From Paenibacillus sp. PL91 (GTDB lineage: Bacteria; Bacillota; Bacilli; Paenibacillales; Paenibacillaceae): 64,000 nt of DNA. The stretch is from assembly GCF_012935325.2 (NCBI RefSeq), contig NZ_JABBYG020000014.1, positions 107,779 through 171,778 of the forward strand, in the 5' to 3' direction. How positions within the stretch are numbered: position 1 is the stretch's first letter; every line of letters begins with the position of its first letter. Positions 1-7,391 of this stretch are shown here, piece by piece. A program made the translations under genes and the position numbers. The notes below the pieces were generated by a model. The model worked only from the letters and a program-made list of their open reading frames with translations. It searched no databases and was not told the origin of the DNA.

Positions 1-443
1 TTGACGAGGAGCGCATTAGGCGCAAGCTCCTCGATATCCTTGCAAATATCCAGAATGACCGGAATGGTGCGCAAGCCTTTAGCGAATCCGCCGGCGCCAG
101 TCGTTTCCTGGCCAATACAATTGTATTTAAGCGGAATCCGCTCATCGCGACCGCGTGCCTCAAGCAGACCTACACGCATTTGAGTCGTTACGAAGTCGGC
201 ATCACGAATGGCTTCGCGGCGGTCAAACGTGAGGTGAAGGTTAATCGGTACATTCGCTTTTTCGAGCATCCGCTTCGCTAGGCTGCCAACGATTTCGAGC
301 TTCTCCCGGCCTGCCTCAATATCTACCAAATACAAATCTTTAACAGGCAGTTCTTCGTAGCGCTTAATAAAGCCTTCAATTAATTCCGGGGTATACGAAG
401 ACCCCCCTCCAATGACCGCTATTTTTAAATGTGGTTCTCTCAT
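1..443 (-). CDS. GH4 family 6-phospho-glycosidase, N-terminal part (partial)
   Basis: The reverse strand reads MREPHLKIAVIGGGSS from an ATG at 443 and stays open for 147 codons to the window edge, so the C-terminal two thirds is missing. The N-terminal Rossmann motif (IAVIGGGSSYTPELIEG), the FVTTQMRVG segment and GQETTGAGGF are typical of glycoside hydrolase family 4. These enzymes are NAD- and metal-dependent and hydrolyse 6-phospho-alpha- or beta-glucosides, or 6-phospho-chitobiose-like substrates, in the cytoplasm. The start codon overlaps the stop of the upstream kinase gene by one base (TGATG), so translation is probably coupled. As last visible gene of a sugar-uptake operon it would cleave the imported sugar after phosphorylation. 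The exact substrate cannot be read from this fragment. Confidence 0.85.
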   Translation of the reverse strand, partial: MREPHLKIAVIGGGSSYTPELIEGFIKRYEELPVKDLYLVDIEAGREKLEIVGSLAKRMLEKANVPINLHLTFDRREAIRDADFVTTQMRVGLLEARGRDERIPLKYNCIGQETTGAGGFAKGLRTIPVILDICKDIEELAPNALLV

Positions 444-1432
444 CATTCATATCCTCCGTTTGCATTAAACTTGTTCATCGTTTCAGCCGTTGCTGGAATC
501 TGTAAATGATCCATAGCCAGTAATATCGAGCCATATACCGGTGCGATCTCTGGAATAATCAATTCAACGCTTGGATTATCCAGCTCCAGGACTCTGCGTA
601 ATTCATTAAGAAGATAAGGGCTGCGGCCCTTCTGAAGGACACTTCCAACGAGAACGATAGGAATCGTTTTCCCTTTAAAGCCGCCGAGCTTGCGAATAAC
701 GGTATTCGCCGTTATCCCCAGTTCATTTCCTGCCTCTTTCAACAGTTGAATAGCAAGCGTATCTCCTTCGCTCGCTGCTTCATGCAAAGATATGGTCAAT
801 CTGCCTTCGCGAATGTATTGGATGTCCCGATCCAGGAAGTCATTAATGAGAGCTCCCATCGTAGGGAAGCCGAAGTATTGGAGCAATTTATCCGGCAGAA
901 TCGAGGGGATTTCACGGCCCTCCCAGGATCTGACCGCCGCCCGGAACATCGTAGTTGCCATATAATTTGCTCCAAGATTGTCTCCGTACAAATAGCCGAT
1001 GCCTCCGACCTGCACCGTTTCGCCGGCTTCGTTTCTGCCTGCTGCATTCGATCCGGTACCGCAGATGAGCACAACACCGGTGTTGCTTGTGCTTCCCGTC
1101 CGCAAACCTTCAAAAGTGTCGGATACCATATCCCAATTGGCGAAAGGAATTTGGGATAAAGCGGGCCGGACGATGCCGTAATCTTGCTGCCGGTCTAGTC
1201 CTGCGAGTCCGTATTGTGCAAAGGCAATATCCGAATGCGACAGACCGGCAGCTTGGAGTGCTTGATCAATCGACTCGTTAATATGGGCGATAGCTTTGTC
1301 TATCCCTATACTTTGATGGTTGCTAGCTCCGGATATTCCGCTGCTGATTTTATCGCCATTGCCATTGACGATGACTGCATACGTTTTAGAGCCGCCGCCG
1401 TCGACACCAAGAATATAAGCGCTTTGTGTCAT
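443..1432 (-). CDS. BadF/BadG-type sugar kinase (N-acetylglucosamine kinase-like)
   Basis: The protein is 329 residues with the ASKHA fold. The phosphate-1 loop LGVDGGGSKT lies near residue 8, a GTGSNAAGRN loop near 120, and the adenosine-side segment VLVGSVLQKG near 270. Relatives phosphorylate N-acetylglucosamine or related amino sugars with ATP. I placed the start at the ATG at 1432 because its ATGA overlap with the upstream permease stop is typical of coupled genes and the conserved fold begins directly after it; a longer reading frame to 1543 runs through the permease gene. With the ABC transporter upstream and the GH4 enzyme downstream it probably phosphorylates an imported amino sugar or disaccharide. 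A second family member lies at 56060-57043. Confidence 0.85.
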   Translation of the reverse strand: MTQSAYILGVDGGGSKTYAVIVNGNGDKISSGISGASNHQSIGIDKAIAHINESIDQALQAAGLSHSDIAFAQYGLAGLDRQQDYGIVRPALSQIPFANWDMVSDTFEGLRTGSTSNTGVVLICGTGSNAAGRNEAGETVQVGGIGYLYGDNLGANYMATTMFRAAVRSWEGREIPSILPDKLLQYFGFPTMGALINDFLDRDIQYIREGRLTISLHEAASEGDTLAIQLLKEAGNELGITANTVIRKLGGFKGKTIPIVLVGSVLQKGRSPYLLNELRRVLELDNPSVELIIPEIAPVYGSILLAMDHLQIPATAETMNKFNANGGYE

Positions 1433-2352
1433 TCTTTTACCCCGCCAGCCATTCCTCCGCCGATAATGTATTTGTATAAGAAGAGAGATATGATTACTGG
1501 CGGCAGCGAAGCTAGGAAGCCGCCGGCTGTCATGGAGCCCCAATCGATACTGTGCTTGCCGACAAATTCAGCAACCATGATGGGCAGCGTTTTGGATGCG
1601 TAGGTCTGAGTGAAGGCATTCGCAAACAGAAATTCATCCCATGCGTTCAAGAAGGCGAAAATCGCCGTAGCCGCGATTCCGGGCATTGATAGTGGCAAAA
1701 TAATGCGGAACATCGTCCGAATTCGACTGCAGCCATCTACATAGGAGGCCTCCTCGAGCTCCTTCGGAATCGTCTGGAAGTATCCAGCCAGAAGCCAAAC
1801 CACATAAGGCAAGCTGAACGAGGTATAGGAGAAAATCAGTGCCCATACCGTGTCGAGCAGGGGCGGCGTTTGAAGCAATACGATGCCTGTAAAAGGAATA
1901 TCGAGTGTGATCCCATCTCTAATAAGGATGTATAACGGTGTAATAATACTGATCGAAGGCATGATTTGCACCGCGAGCACAACAAACAATCCCGTTTTGC
2001 GAAATGGAAAATTAATTCGGGAGAACGCATACGCCGCAAATACGCCAACAAATATCGAGATTACGGTAACCAGTACGGATACGACCACGCTGTTTTTTAA
2101 TGCGCTAAGGAACACGATGGCATTGCTTCCCGTGAGCAAGCCGATATAGTTTTTCAAAGTCGGCGAATGCGGGATCAGATGTCCGTTAATGAGCTCGACT
2201 TCCAAAGACAGTGAGGATAAGAATAGGTATATAAAAGGAACTAAAGTGAAAATGGCAAGCAAAATGACGCCTATCCATAAATAAAAGGGCGGAAATAAAT
2301 CGGTGCTGGCCGCTTTGAACATCTGATTCCACTTATTTTTTTTCGAGTGCAT
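1429..2352 (-). CDS. Carbohydrate ABC transporter permease, MalG type
   Basis: This is a 307-residue integral membrane protein with about six hydrophobic helices. The EAA loop (EEASYVDGCSRIR, near residue 195) is the site that contacts the ATPase subunit in binding-protein-dependent sugar importers. The C-terminal segment FLNAWDEFLFA is characteristic of the MalG/CUT1 branch. An AGGTG ribosome site precedes the ATG. It follows the MalF-type permease by 20 bp and overlaps the kinase gene by 4 bp, so all belong to one leftward operon. No ATPase gene is seen here; CUT1 importers in these bacteria commonly share a multi-sugar ATPase (MsmX) encoded elsewhere, which is inference for this genome. 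Confidence 0.93.
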   Translation of the reverse strand: MHSKKNKWNQMFKAASTDLFPPFYLWIGVILLAIFTLVPFIYLFLSSLSLEVELINGHLIPHSPTLKNYIGLLTGSNAIVFLSALKNSVVVSVLVTVISIFVGVFAAYAFSRINFPFRKTGLFVVLAVQIMPSISIITPLYILIRDGITLDIPFTGIVLLQTPPLLDTVWALIFSYTSFSLPYVVWLLAGYFQTIPKELEEASYVDGCSRIRTMFRIILPLSMPGIAATAIFAFLNAWDEFLFANAFTQTYASKTLPIMVAEFVGKHSIDWGSMTAGGFLASLPPVIISLFLYKYIIGGGMAGGVKE

Positions 2353-2372
2353 AGGTTCACCTCCGCGAAGTA

Positions 2373-3278
2373 TTATTCTTTTTTGTTAAGCAAACGAACA
2401 TAGAGGATAGCCAGTAACAGAATGACGATTGCTGTCATCCACGCCATAGCAGATGCCTTCCCGAGAAAGAAATAGCGAAACGCGTTATTAAAGGTTAAAT
2501 AAGAGACGGAGGTTGTCGCATCACCGGTAAATACCGTTAGAACATCGTAAACTTTGAACGCGCCCATTGTCCGCAAGACGAGAGCCATCATAATAGAAGG
2601 CGCAAGCTGCGGAAGGGTAATATGAAATACTTTTTTCCAAAAGTTAGCCCCGTCGAGCATGGAAGCTTCATATAGGTCCGAGGAAATAGCTTGTAAGCCG
2701 GCTAGCAGAATGATCGTTATAAAAGGCGTCATCTTCCAAGCGTCCGCAAGCACGACGAAATACACCAGATGGCTTGGGTCTGCCAGCCATACCGGATTTA
2801 CATCCGGGGCTAGAATGTGCAATTTATGCAATAAAACCGTCAAGCCGCCATAGCCTGGGTTTAAAATCCACTGCCAAGTCAGACCGTTAACGAGAGTGAG
2901 CAGCGCCCAAGGGATAATAATGATGGCTCTGAAAAACGATCTGCCCCTAAACGTCTGGTTCAGCAGCAAGGCGCTGACAAAGCCGAAGAAGAGCTCAAGC
3001 GAAACGGATAGCACAGTAAAAACAAGGGTGCGGTTCATCGAAATCTGGAAATCGGCGCTTTTTAGAACGTCCAAATAATTTTTAAATCCCACATAATAAG
3101 GAGTGGAGCCATCCATTAAATTGTAATGATAGAAGCTCCAGATAATCGTATCGTATACAGGTACAACAAACGTTTTTATTAATAAATAAGCAGTAGGCAA
3201 AATGAATAAAAGCGCCAATAGCATATTTTTCCGGTCGTGGTTTAGAAGTCTTTTGTTGCTGCCGATGGTTTTATTCAT
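2373..3278 (-). CDS. Carbohydrate ABC transporter permease, MalF type
   Basis: This 301-residue membrane protein has an N-terminal cytoplasmic stretch (NKRLLNHDRKN), about six transmembrane helices and the EAA loop YEASMLDGANFWKKV near residue 205. The PTAYLLIKTFVVPVYDTI start and the WKMTPFITIILLAGL segment fit the MalF/UgpA branch of CUT1 sugar importers. It would pair with the downstream MalG-type subunit to form the membrane channel for the sugar bound by the lipoprotein encoded just upstream. A strong intercistronic hairpin separates it from the binding-protein gene, which probably lets the binding protein be made in excess over the permeases. Confidence 0.93.
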   Translation of the reverse strand: MNKTIGSNKRLLNHDRKNMLLALLFILPTAYLLIKTFVVPVYDTIIWSFYHYNLMDGSTPYYVGFKNYLDVLKSADFQISMNRTLVFTVLSVSLELFFGFVSALLLNQTFRGRSFFRAIIIIPWALLTLVNGLTWQWILNPGYGGLTVLLHKLHILAPDVNPVWLADPSHLVYFVVLADAWKMTPFITIILLAGLQAISSDLYEASMLDGANFWKKVFHITLPQLAPSIMMALVLRTMGAFKVYDVLTVFTGDATTSVSYLTFNNAFRYFFLGKASAMAWMTAIVILLLAILYVRLLNKKE

Positions 3279-3299
3279 AGATCCTCCCTCTAAAGAATG

Positions 3300-3334
3300 T
3301 TGCGGGTTAGCTCTCTTAAAGAGCTAACCCGCAA
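3300..3334 (-). terminator. Intercistronic hairpin after the solute-binding gene
   Basis: A perfect 15-bp stem (arms 3300-3314 and 3320-3334, 5-base loop) lies 11 bases past the binding-protein stop. On the minus strand it is followed by CATTCTTT rather than a clear U run, so partial termination or protection of the upstream mRNA from 3' decay is more likely than full termination. Confidence 0.65.
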
Positions 3335-3344
3335 ATTCCGTTTA

Positions 3345-4712
3345 TCATTTCGTTGATTCTGCAATGGCTTTCTCGATTTTTTCTGTAGCTGCATTTAAAG
3401 CTTCTTCCGGTGTCTTTTGTCCCAAGAGCGCTTGATGAAGCTCAGCGGATAGAAGGTCGGACCAGTGAACGTAACCAGGAGCATTCGGACGGTCATGACC
3501 GTAGTTGTACTGCTCGGAAATTTTCTTGATTGTACCTGTTTTATCAGCCGCTAGAAGCTCGGGATCTGAGTACAAGCTTTGCAGAACGGGATATTGGCCC
3601 TCGATTACATATTCATCCAATTGGTATTCTCTTTCTCCAATCCATTTCAAGAAAGCCAGAGCCGCTTGTTTGTGCTTGCTGCTCTTCATGATAGCCAGGC
3701 CCTCGGAGCCTGTTACTGCTGCGGAAACGACATCGCCTTGACCAGGCATTAGACCAACATCTGTTTTGTCCACAACGCTGGATTTTGCTGGATCGTTCAA
3801 ATCAGGGTAACGGCCTTCCCATGAGCTGATCATAGCGAGCTTGCCGGCTGCGAATGCACGCGTTACATCTTCCTCTGACCATTGCAAGCTTGCTGGATCT
3901 ACCGTCTTGTCCGTGTTAAGAATTTCAACCATATATTTCAGCGCATCAAGTGCACCGCCTTGATTGAAGGCAGGCTTGCCGCTTTCATTAAAGAATTTTC
4001 CGCCAAATGCATAGGTCAAGCTGACATAATCGGTAATGAGTGCTTCGGATTGCTTCCAGGACCAACCGGATGCATAGATGCCGTTACCTGTAAGCTTCTT
4101 CGAAACCTCGCGGAACTCATCATATGTTTTTGGAGGTTGAGTAATGCCGGCATTAGCCAAAAGCTCCTTGTTCCAGTAGAAATGCTTTGTTCCTGAATAC
4201 CAAGGGATCGCAGCTAGCCGTCCATTATAGGTTACGGAGCTTAGGGACGATGGCGTGAACTGGCTTTGTACATCTTGAGGGATCACATCCGTTAAATCTT
4301 CAGCCAAGTTCCCTTCTAAAAATTGACCAGCCCAGATGGTATCCATCTCTACAACATCGAGATCTGCTGAGTTCGACAAAGCGGAAACGGTAATTTTGGA
4401 GTATAGGGAGTTGTAATCAACGCCGATAATATTGACTTTGATTCCTGTTTTATCTGTAAATTTCTTTACCATGCCGACGCGCGGGCTTTCAGCACCTTTA
4501 GATACCGCCCAAAGCACATTGATTTCTTGGCCTTTCAACGAGGGATCGTCTGTCTTGCTCCAATCCAATTCGCTTGCTGCCGCAGTCTCTCCGTTATTGC
4601 CTTTGCTGTTGTTTTCCGCTGCAGTTGTTCCCGTTTTAGGTGCACCGCTGCAACCAGCCAGCAGTACCAAGCACAGTGTAGCAACCATCAACGCTTTCCA
4701 TTTCTTCTTCAT
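3345..4712 (-). CDS. Sugar ABC transporter substrate-binding lipoprotein (family 1)
   Basis: The 455-residue precursor has a lysine-rich start (MKKKWKALMV) and a lipobox LLAGC at residues 17-21, so it is probably a lipoprotein on the outer face of the membrane. After a low-complexity linker the mature part (INVLWAVSKGAESPRVGMV, AGKLAMISSWEGRYPD, GSEGLAIMKSSKHKQAA) matches family 1 extracellular solute-binding proteins such as MalE. The start at 4712 is preceded by GGAGGTG at good spacing; a longer frame to 4799 would hide the signal peptide. It is the first gene of the leftward sugar operon, and its promoter region holds GntR-type operators. Confidence 0.93.
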   Translation of the reverse strand: MKKKWKALMVATLCLVLLAGCSGAPKTGTTAAENNSKGNNGETAAASELDWSKTDDPSLKGQEINVLWAVSKGAESPRVGMVKKFTDKTGIKVNIIGVDYNSLYSKITVSALSNSADLDVVEMDTIWAGQFLEGNLAEDLTDVIPQDVQSQFTPSSLSSVTYNGRLAAIPWYSGTKHFYWNKELLANAGITQPPKTYDEFREVSKKLTGNGIYASGWSWKQSEALITDYVSLTYAFGGKFFNESGKPAFNQGGALDALKYMVEILNTDKTVDPASLQWSEEDVTRAFAAGKLAMISSWEGRYPDLNDPAKSSVVDKTDVGLMPGQGDVVSAAVTGSEGLAIMKSSKHKQAALAFLKWIGEREYQLDEYVIEGQYPVLQSLYSDPELLAADKTGTIKKISEQYNYGHDRPNAPGYVHWSDLLSAELHQALLGQKTPEEALNAATEKIEKAIAESTK

Positions 4713-4825
4713 TCGTACACCTCCGCAAGTTATGAGTCCCCTAGATAGATAAAAATGAACAAAAAAATATGGCTTAGCTGCAAATATCCCCCCTCTCAAT
4801 GCAATACGAATTCATTTAATTCATT

Positions 4826-4840
4826 TTGTTGTAGTAACAA
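4826..4840. promoter_or_regulatory. Probable GntR operator, copy 1
   Basis: TTGTTGTAGTAACAA is a 15-bp inverted repeat (TTGTT/AACAA) followed by AATTT. It lies about 115 bases upstream of the binding-protein start and matches the two other copies in arm sequence, length and the downstream AATTT. Confidence 0.65.
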
Positions 4841-4931
4841 ATTTAATGAGAACGAAACCATTTTCCTGTATTTTCCTTGGATCTCCATGGAGGCTATCAA
4901 AATGATTTGATATGAATTTCTGTAATTCATG

Positions 4932-4946
4932 TTGTTATAATGACAA
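4932..4946. promoter_or_regulatory. Probable GntR operator, copy 2
   Basis: TTGTTATAATGACAA followed by ATTT has the same TTGT/ACAA arms as copy 1, 106 bases away. It is on the operon side of the divergent region, so both copies could act together on the leftward promoter. Confidence 0.65.
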
Positions 4947-5180
4947 ATTTAGATACAACAGTCTGAAAGTTCGGTATTTTGATAAACCGAGTATAGTACG
5001 ATTCAAAAAATGTGTCAACTATCATAACATTAATAATTTTTAGCAGATAATGAAAACGGTGTCTTTTTTTATTTTCTTTTCAATGTGATGTTTTATAACA
5101 ACGATTAAGCGTGAGATTGAAATTATGGATTAAAAAAATAGTTTGCATTCCGGATGAATGCGCTTTCTATATGGCTTATA

Positions 5181-5210
5181 TTGTTGTAATGACAAATTTC
5201 ATGGTATGAT
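5181..5210 (+). promoter_or_regulatory. gntR promoter with operator copy 3 over the -35 box
   Basis: TTGTTGTAATGACAA (5181-5195) repeats the operator seen twice upstream. Its first six bases can serve as a -35 box for a TATGAT -10 box at 5205-5210 with 18-bp spacing, 38 bases before the gntR start. The overlap suggests that the regulator represses its own gene. Confidence 0.6.
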
Positions 5211-5248
5211 GTTAGATGTAATTTTATATTCGGAGGTTAATCGTAATC

Positions 5249-5965
5249 ATGAAAAAGGACGGCATAGCGCTTTATTATATAGTGAAGGAAAAACTGCTTG
5301 ATATGATTGACGAAGGAAAATATACACCTGGGGAGCAGTTTCCTACAGAATCCGATTTATGCGAGAAGTTCGGCGTAAGCCGCACGACTATCCGGCAGGC
5401 ATTAAGCCAACTTAAATTAGAAGGTCATATTTATCAAATCCAAGGGAAGGGAACCTTTGTTTCTTTGCCCAAAATAGAGCAGTCCGTTGCCCCCTACCGC
5501 AGCTTTAATGAGCATTTAAAGGGACGCGGCCAACAAATCGATACGGAAGTTGTCGATCTTACCGTTGTTTCTGCGGACAAGCGATTAACAAAAAAATTGG
5601 AAATTGCTGAAAATGATCCGGTGTTTCGGCTGGAAAGAATACGATATGCAGATGGCCTCCCCTTATTATTCTCCATCACCTATATCCCATGGAAGGTGAC
5701 GCCGGGACTTACGAAGGAAGAATGCTCTGGTTCTCTGTACGCGCTGATGAGAGAGAAATTTTCTATTCAGCTGTCCCACTGCGTAGAATCGATTGAGCCT
5801 ATCTTAATCGATGAAGCCATCAGCAAGCATTTGAGCGCTCCCATAGGGGCTCCAAGCCTTCTTCTGAATACGGTCACTTACTCGACAGGCAATATACCAG
5901 TCGAATATTCACATGAAATATTTAGAGGCGATCGTGCCAAGTTTACGTTCGAACGCAAATTATAA
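5249..5965 (+). CDS. GntR family regulator, HutC/UTRA type
   Basis: The protein has 238 residues. A winged helix-turn-helix occupies about residues 6-72 (SDLCEKFGVSRTTIRQALSQ is the recognition region, GKGTFV the wing tip), followed by a UTRA ligand-binding domain from about residue 90 (AENDPVFRLERIRYADG, PVEYSHEIFRGDR). HutC-type members bind small effectors such as phosphosugars and leave their operators; NagR/YvoA senses amino-sugar phosphates. A GGAGG ribosome site precedes the ATG. Its divergence from the sugar operon and the three shared operators make it the likely local repressor. The inducer is inferred to be the phosphorylated product of the adjacent kinase. Confidence 0.9.
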   Translation: MKKDGIALYYIVKEKLLDMIDEGKYTPGEQFPTESDLCEKFGVSRTTIRQALSQLKLEGHIYQIQGKGTFVSLPKIEQSVAPYRSFNEHLKGRGQQIDTEVVDLTVVSADKRLTKKLEIAENDPVFRLERIRYADGLPLLFSITYIPWKVTPGLTKEECSGSLYALMREKFSIQLSHCVESIEPILIDEAISKHLSAPIGAPSLLLNTVTYSTGNIPVEYSHEIFRGDRAKFTFERKL

Positions 5966-5980
5966 TAGCAACTGATTATA

Positions 5981-6002
5981 GGGCATCGGCTATCGGATGC
6001 CC
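5981..6002 (+). terminator. Possible hairpin after gntR
   Basis: GGGCATC and GATGCCC form a 7-bp stem with an 8-base loop shortly after the gntR stop. No U run follows, so termination would be weak. Confidence 0.35.
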
Positions 6003-6131
6003 TAAGATTCCGTTCTTGCACCATCTGAATCGTCATGTATGGAGCCCTTTTCGGAAATACTAAATAACGCCAAGCGTCTGAAAATCGAATGCCAGAATAG
6101 TGATCAAACGAGATAACGGAGGGAATGCAGC

Positions 6132-6908
6132 ATGAAGCTTCGGGTCCTAATCGCGGCAGATGAGCATTTGGCAAAGGAAAAGCTCATTGGCTTGTTATCT
6201 AAGGAGCTGGATATTGAGCTTTTGCCAACTGCATCCAGCGGGATGGAGACGGTTAAGCACGTTCGGGACTTCAAGCCGGATGCTCTATTCCTGGACATCG
6301 AGATGCCGGGCATAGATGGCTTTCAAACGGCACGCCTCCTTCATGACCTCGATTTTCACCCTTTCGTTATTTTTACAACAGCCAGCGAGCAATATGCTCT
6401 GGAGGCTTTCGAGATCGGCGCGATTGATTATTTGCTCAAGCCCTATGGGGAAGAGCGGCTTCGTCAGACCATAGATCGACTCCGCGAGCGGAAATCGGGT
6501 ACGAGAAAGCAAGTGGAGAACGAATTTAATGAAGATGCTGCTGTTCCAGCGAAGGAGGGCTGCCGCTTAACACACAGCAAGCTCCTTGTTGAGGGCTATG
6601 ATCGAATCATGGTTCTGGATACAGATATGATCGTGTATGCGGTTAAGGAGGAGAAATACACCCGTATCTACATGGCAGACGGTCGTTCATATACATCGAA
6701 GCAAACGCTCCATGAGCTGGGACACCGCCTTGGATCGGCATTTTTCAGACCGCATCGCAGTTATTTGTTGAACTTGAATTTCATTCAGGAGATCGAGCCC
6801 TGGTTTAACGGCGCATACAACGCTGTTATTAAGCTTCCCGAGCAGACAAAAATTCCCGTATCCCGAAATGAGATTAAAGATATGCTCCTGTTATTACAGG
6901 GAAAATAA
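6132..6908 (+). CDS. LytTR-family response regulator without adjacent kinase
   Basis: The 258-residue protein has a receiver domain (1-115) with the phosphoacceptor aspartate in FLDIEMPGIDGF and the conserved lysine in DYLLKPYGEE. A LytTR DNA-binding domain occupies about 155-258 (DMIVYAVKEEKYTRIY, FFRPHRSYLLNLNFI). The acidic pocket reads AADEHLA where most family members have a DDE/DDD stretch, so one of the usual metal-binding acids seems replaced. A GGAGGG ribosome site precedes the ATG. No histidine kinase gene adjoins it. A terminator follows, then the DUF485-symporter pair, which it may control as the LytTR regulators next to carboxylate carriers in other Firmicutes are thought to do. 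Confidence 0.9.
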   Translation: MKLRVLIAADEHLAKEKLIGLLSKELDIELLPTASSGMETVKHVRDFKPDALFLDIEMPGIDGFQTARLLHDLDFHPFVIFTTASEQYALEAFEIGAIDYLLKPYGEERLRQTIDRLRERKSGTRKQVENEFNEDAAVPAKEGCRLTHSKLLVEGYDRIMVLDTDMIVYAVKEEKYTRIYMADGRSYTSKQTLHELGHRLGSAFFRPHRSYLLNLNFIQEIEPWFNGAYNAVIKLPEQTKIPVSRNEIKDMLLLLQGK

Positions 6909-6922
6909 CATCCCAGTTGGAG

Positions 6923-6950
6923 AAACAGTCCGTTCAGGACTGTTTTTTTG
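6923..6950 (+). terminator. Rho-independent terminator
   Basis: A 9-bp stem (AAACAGTCC/GGACTGTTT) with a short loop is followed by a T run, directly after the LytTR gene. Confidence 0.85.
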
Positions 6951-7064
6951 TATTTAGGGCATGAAATTCGACATTTCACGCCAAAATAATGTGCTAATTC
7001 AAGAGTCGAGATATAATTAAAGTGCTTACAAAAACATAATTTCCTTAATCAGGGAGGGATTCTT

Positions 7065-7388
7065 TTGCAGAAGGGCAAACTCACTTACAGCGATATCGCC
7101 CGATCTCAGCTGTTCGTCAAGCTGATGGCTAAGAAGAAAAGGTTCATCGTACCAATCACCGTTTTTTTTCTCGCATTCTATTTTACCCTTCCCATTTTAA
7201 CGTCTTATTTTAAAGTATTGAATAATGCTGCTATTGGTTCGATTTCTTGGGCCTGGGTATTTGCATTTGCCCAGTTTATAATGACTTGGGTCTTATGTTC
7301 TCTCTATAGCAGGAAGTCAGTCGAGTTTGACAACATGTGTGACCAGATCAAGAGCGAAGTTCATCATACGGGGAAAGAAGGCGGCTGA
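7065..7388 (+). CDS. DUF485 small membrane protein (YwcB-like)
   Basis: This 107-residue protein has two transmembrane helices (about 27-50 and 60-85) and a charged C-terminus, the usual shape of the DUF485 family. Family members are encoded just before acetate/solute:sodium symporters (YjcH-ActP in E. coli, YwcB-YwcA in Bacillus), as here, with only 3 bases to the next gene. The start is TTG at 7065, supported by AGGGAGGGA six bases upstream. It probably assists or stabilises the symporter; the biochemical role of the family is not settled. Confidence 0.88.
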   Translation: MQKGKLTYSDIARSQLFVKLMAKKKRFIVPITVFFLAFYFTLPILTSYFKVLNNAAIGSISWAWVFAFAQFIMTWVLCSLYSRKSVEFDNMCDQIKSEVHHTGKEGG

Positions 7389-7391
7389 TCT

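Larger units (their letters stand above)
4713..5248. promoter_or_regulatory. Divergent control region of the sugar operon and gntR
   Basis: This is 536 bases of AT-rich DNA between the sugar operon and its divergent regulator gene. It holds three copies of one imperfect inverted repeat (listed separately), two on the operon side and one on the regulator side. I see no protein-coding potential. A convincing minus-strand promoter was not pinned down. Confidence 0.7.

Noticed and set aside
1..183. Plus-strand open frame at the left edge
   Set aside because: It is opposite the GH4 gene, whose minus-strand translation shows clear family motifs.
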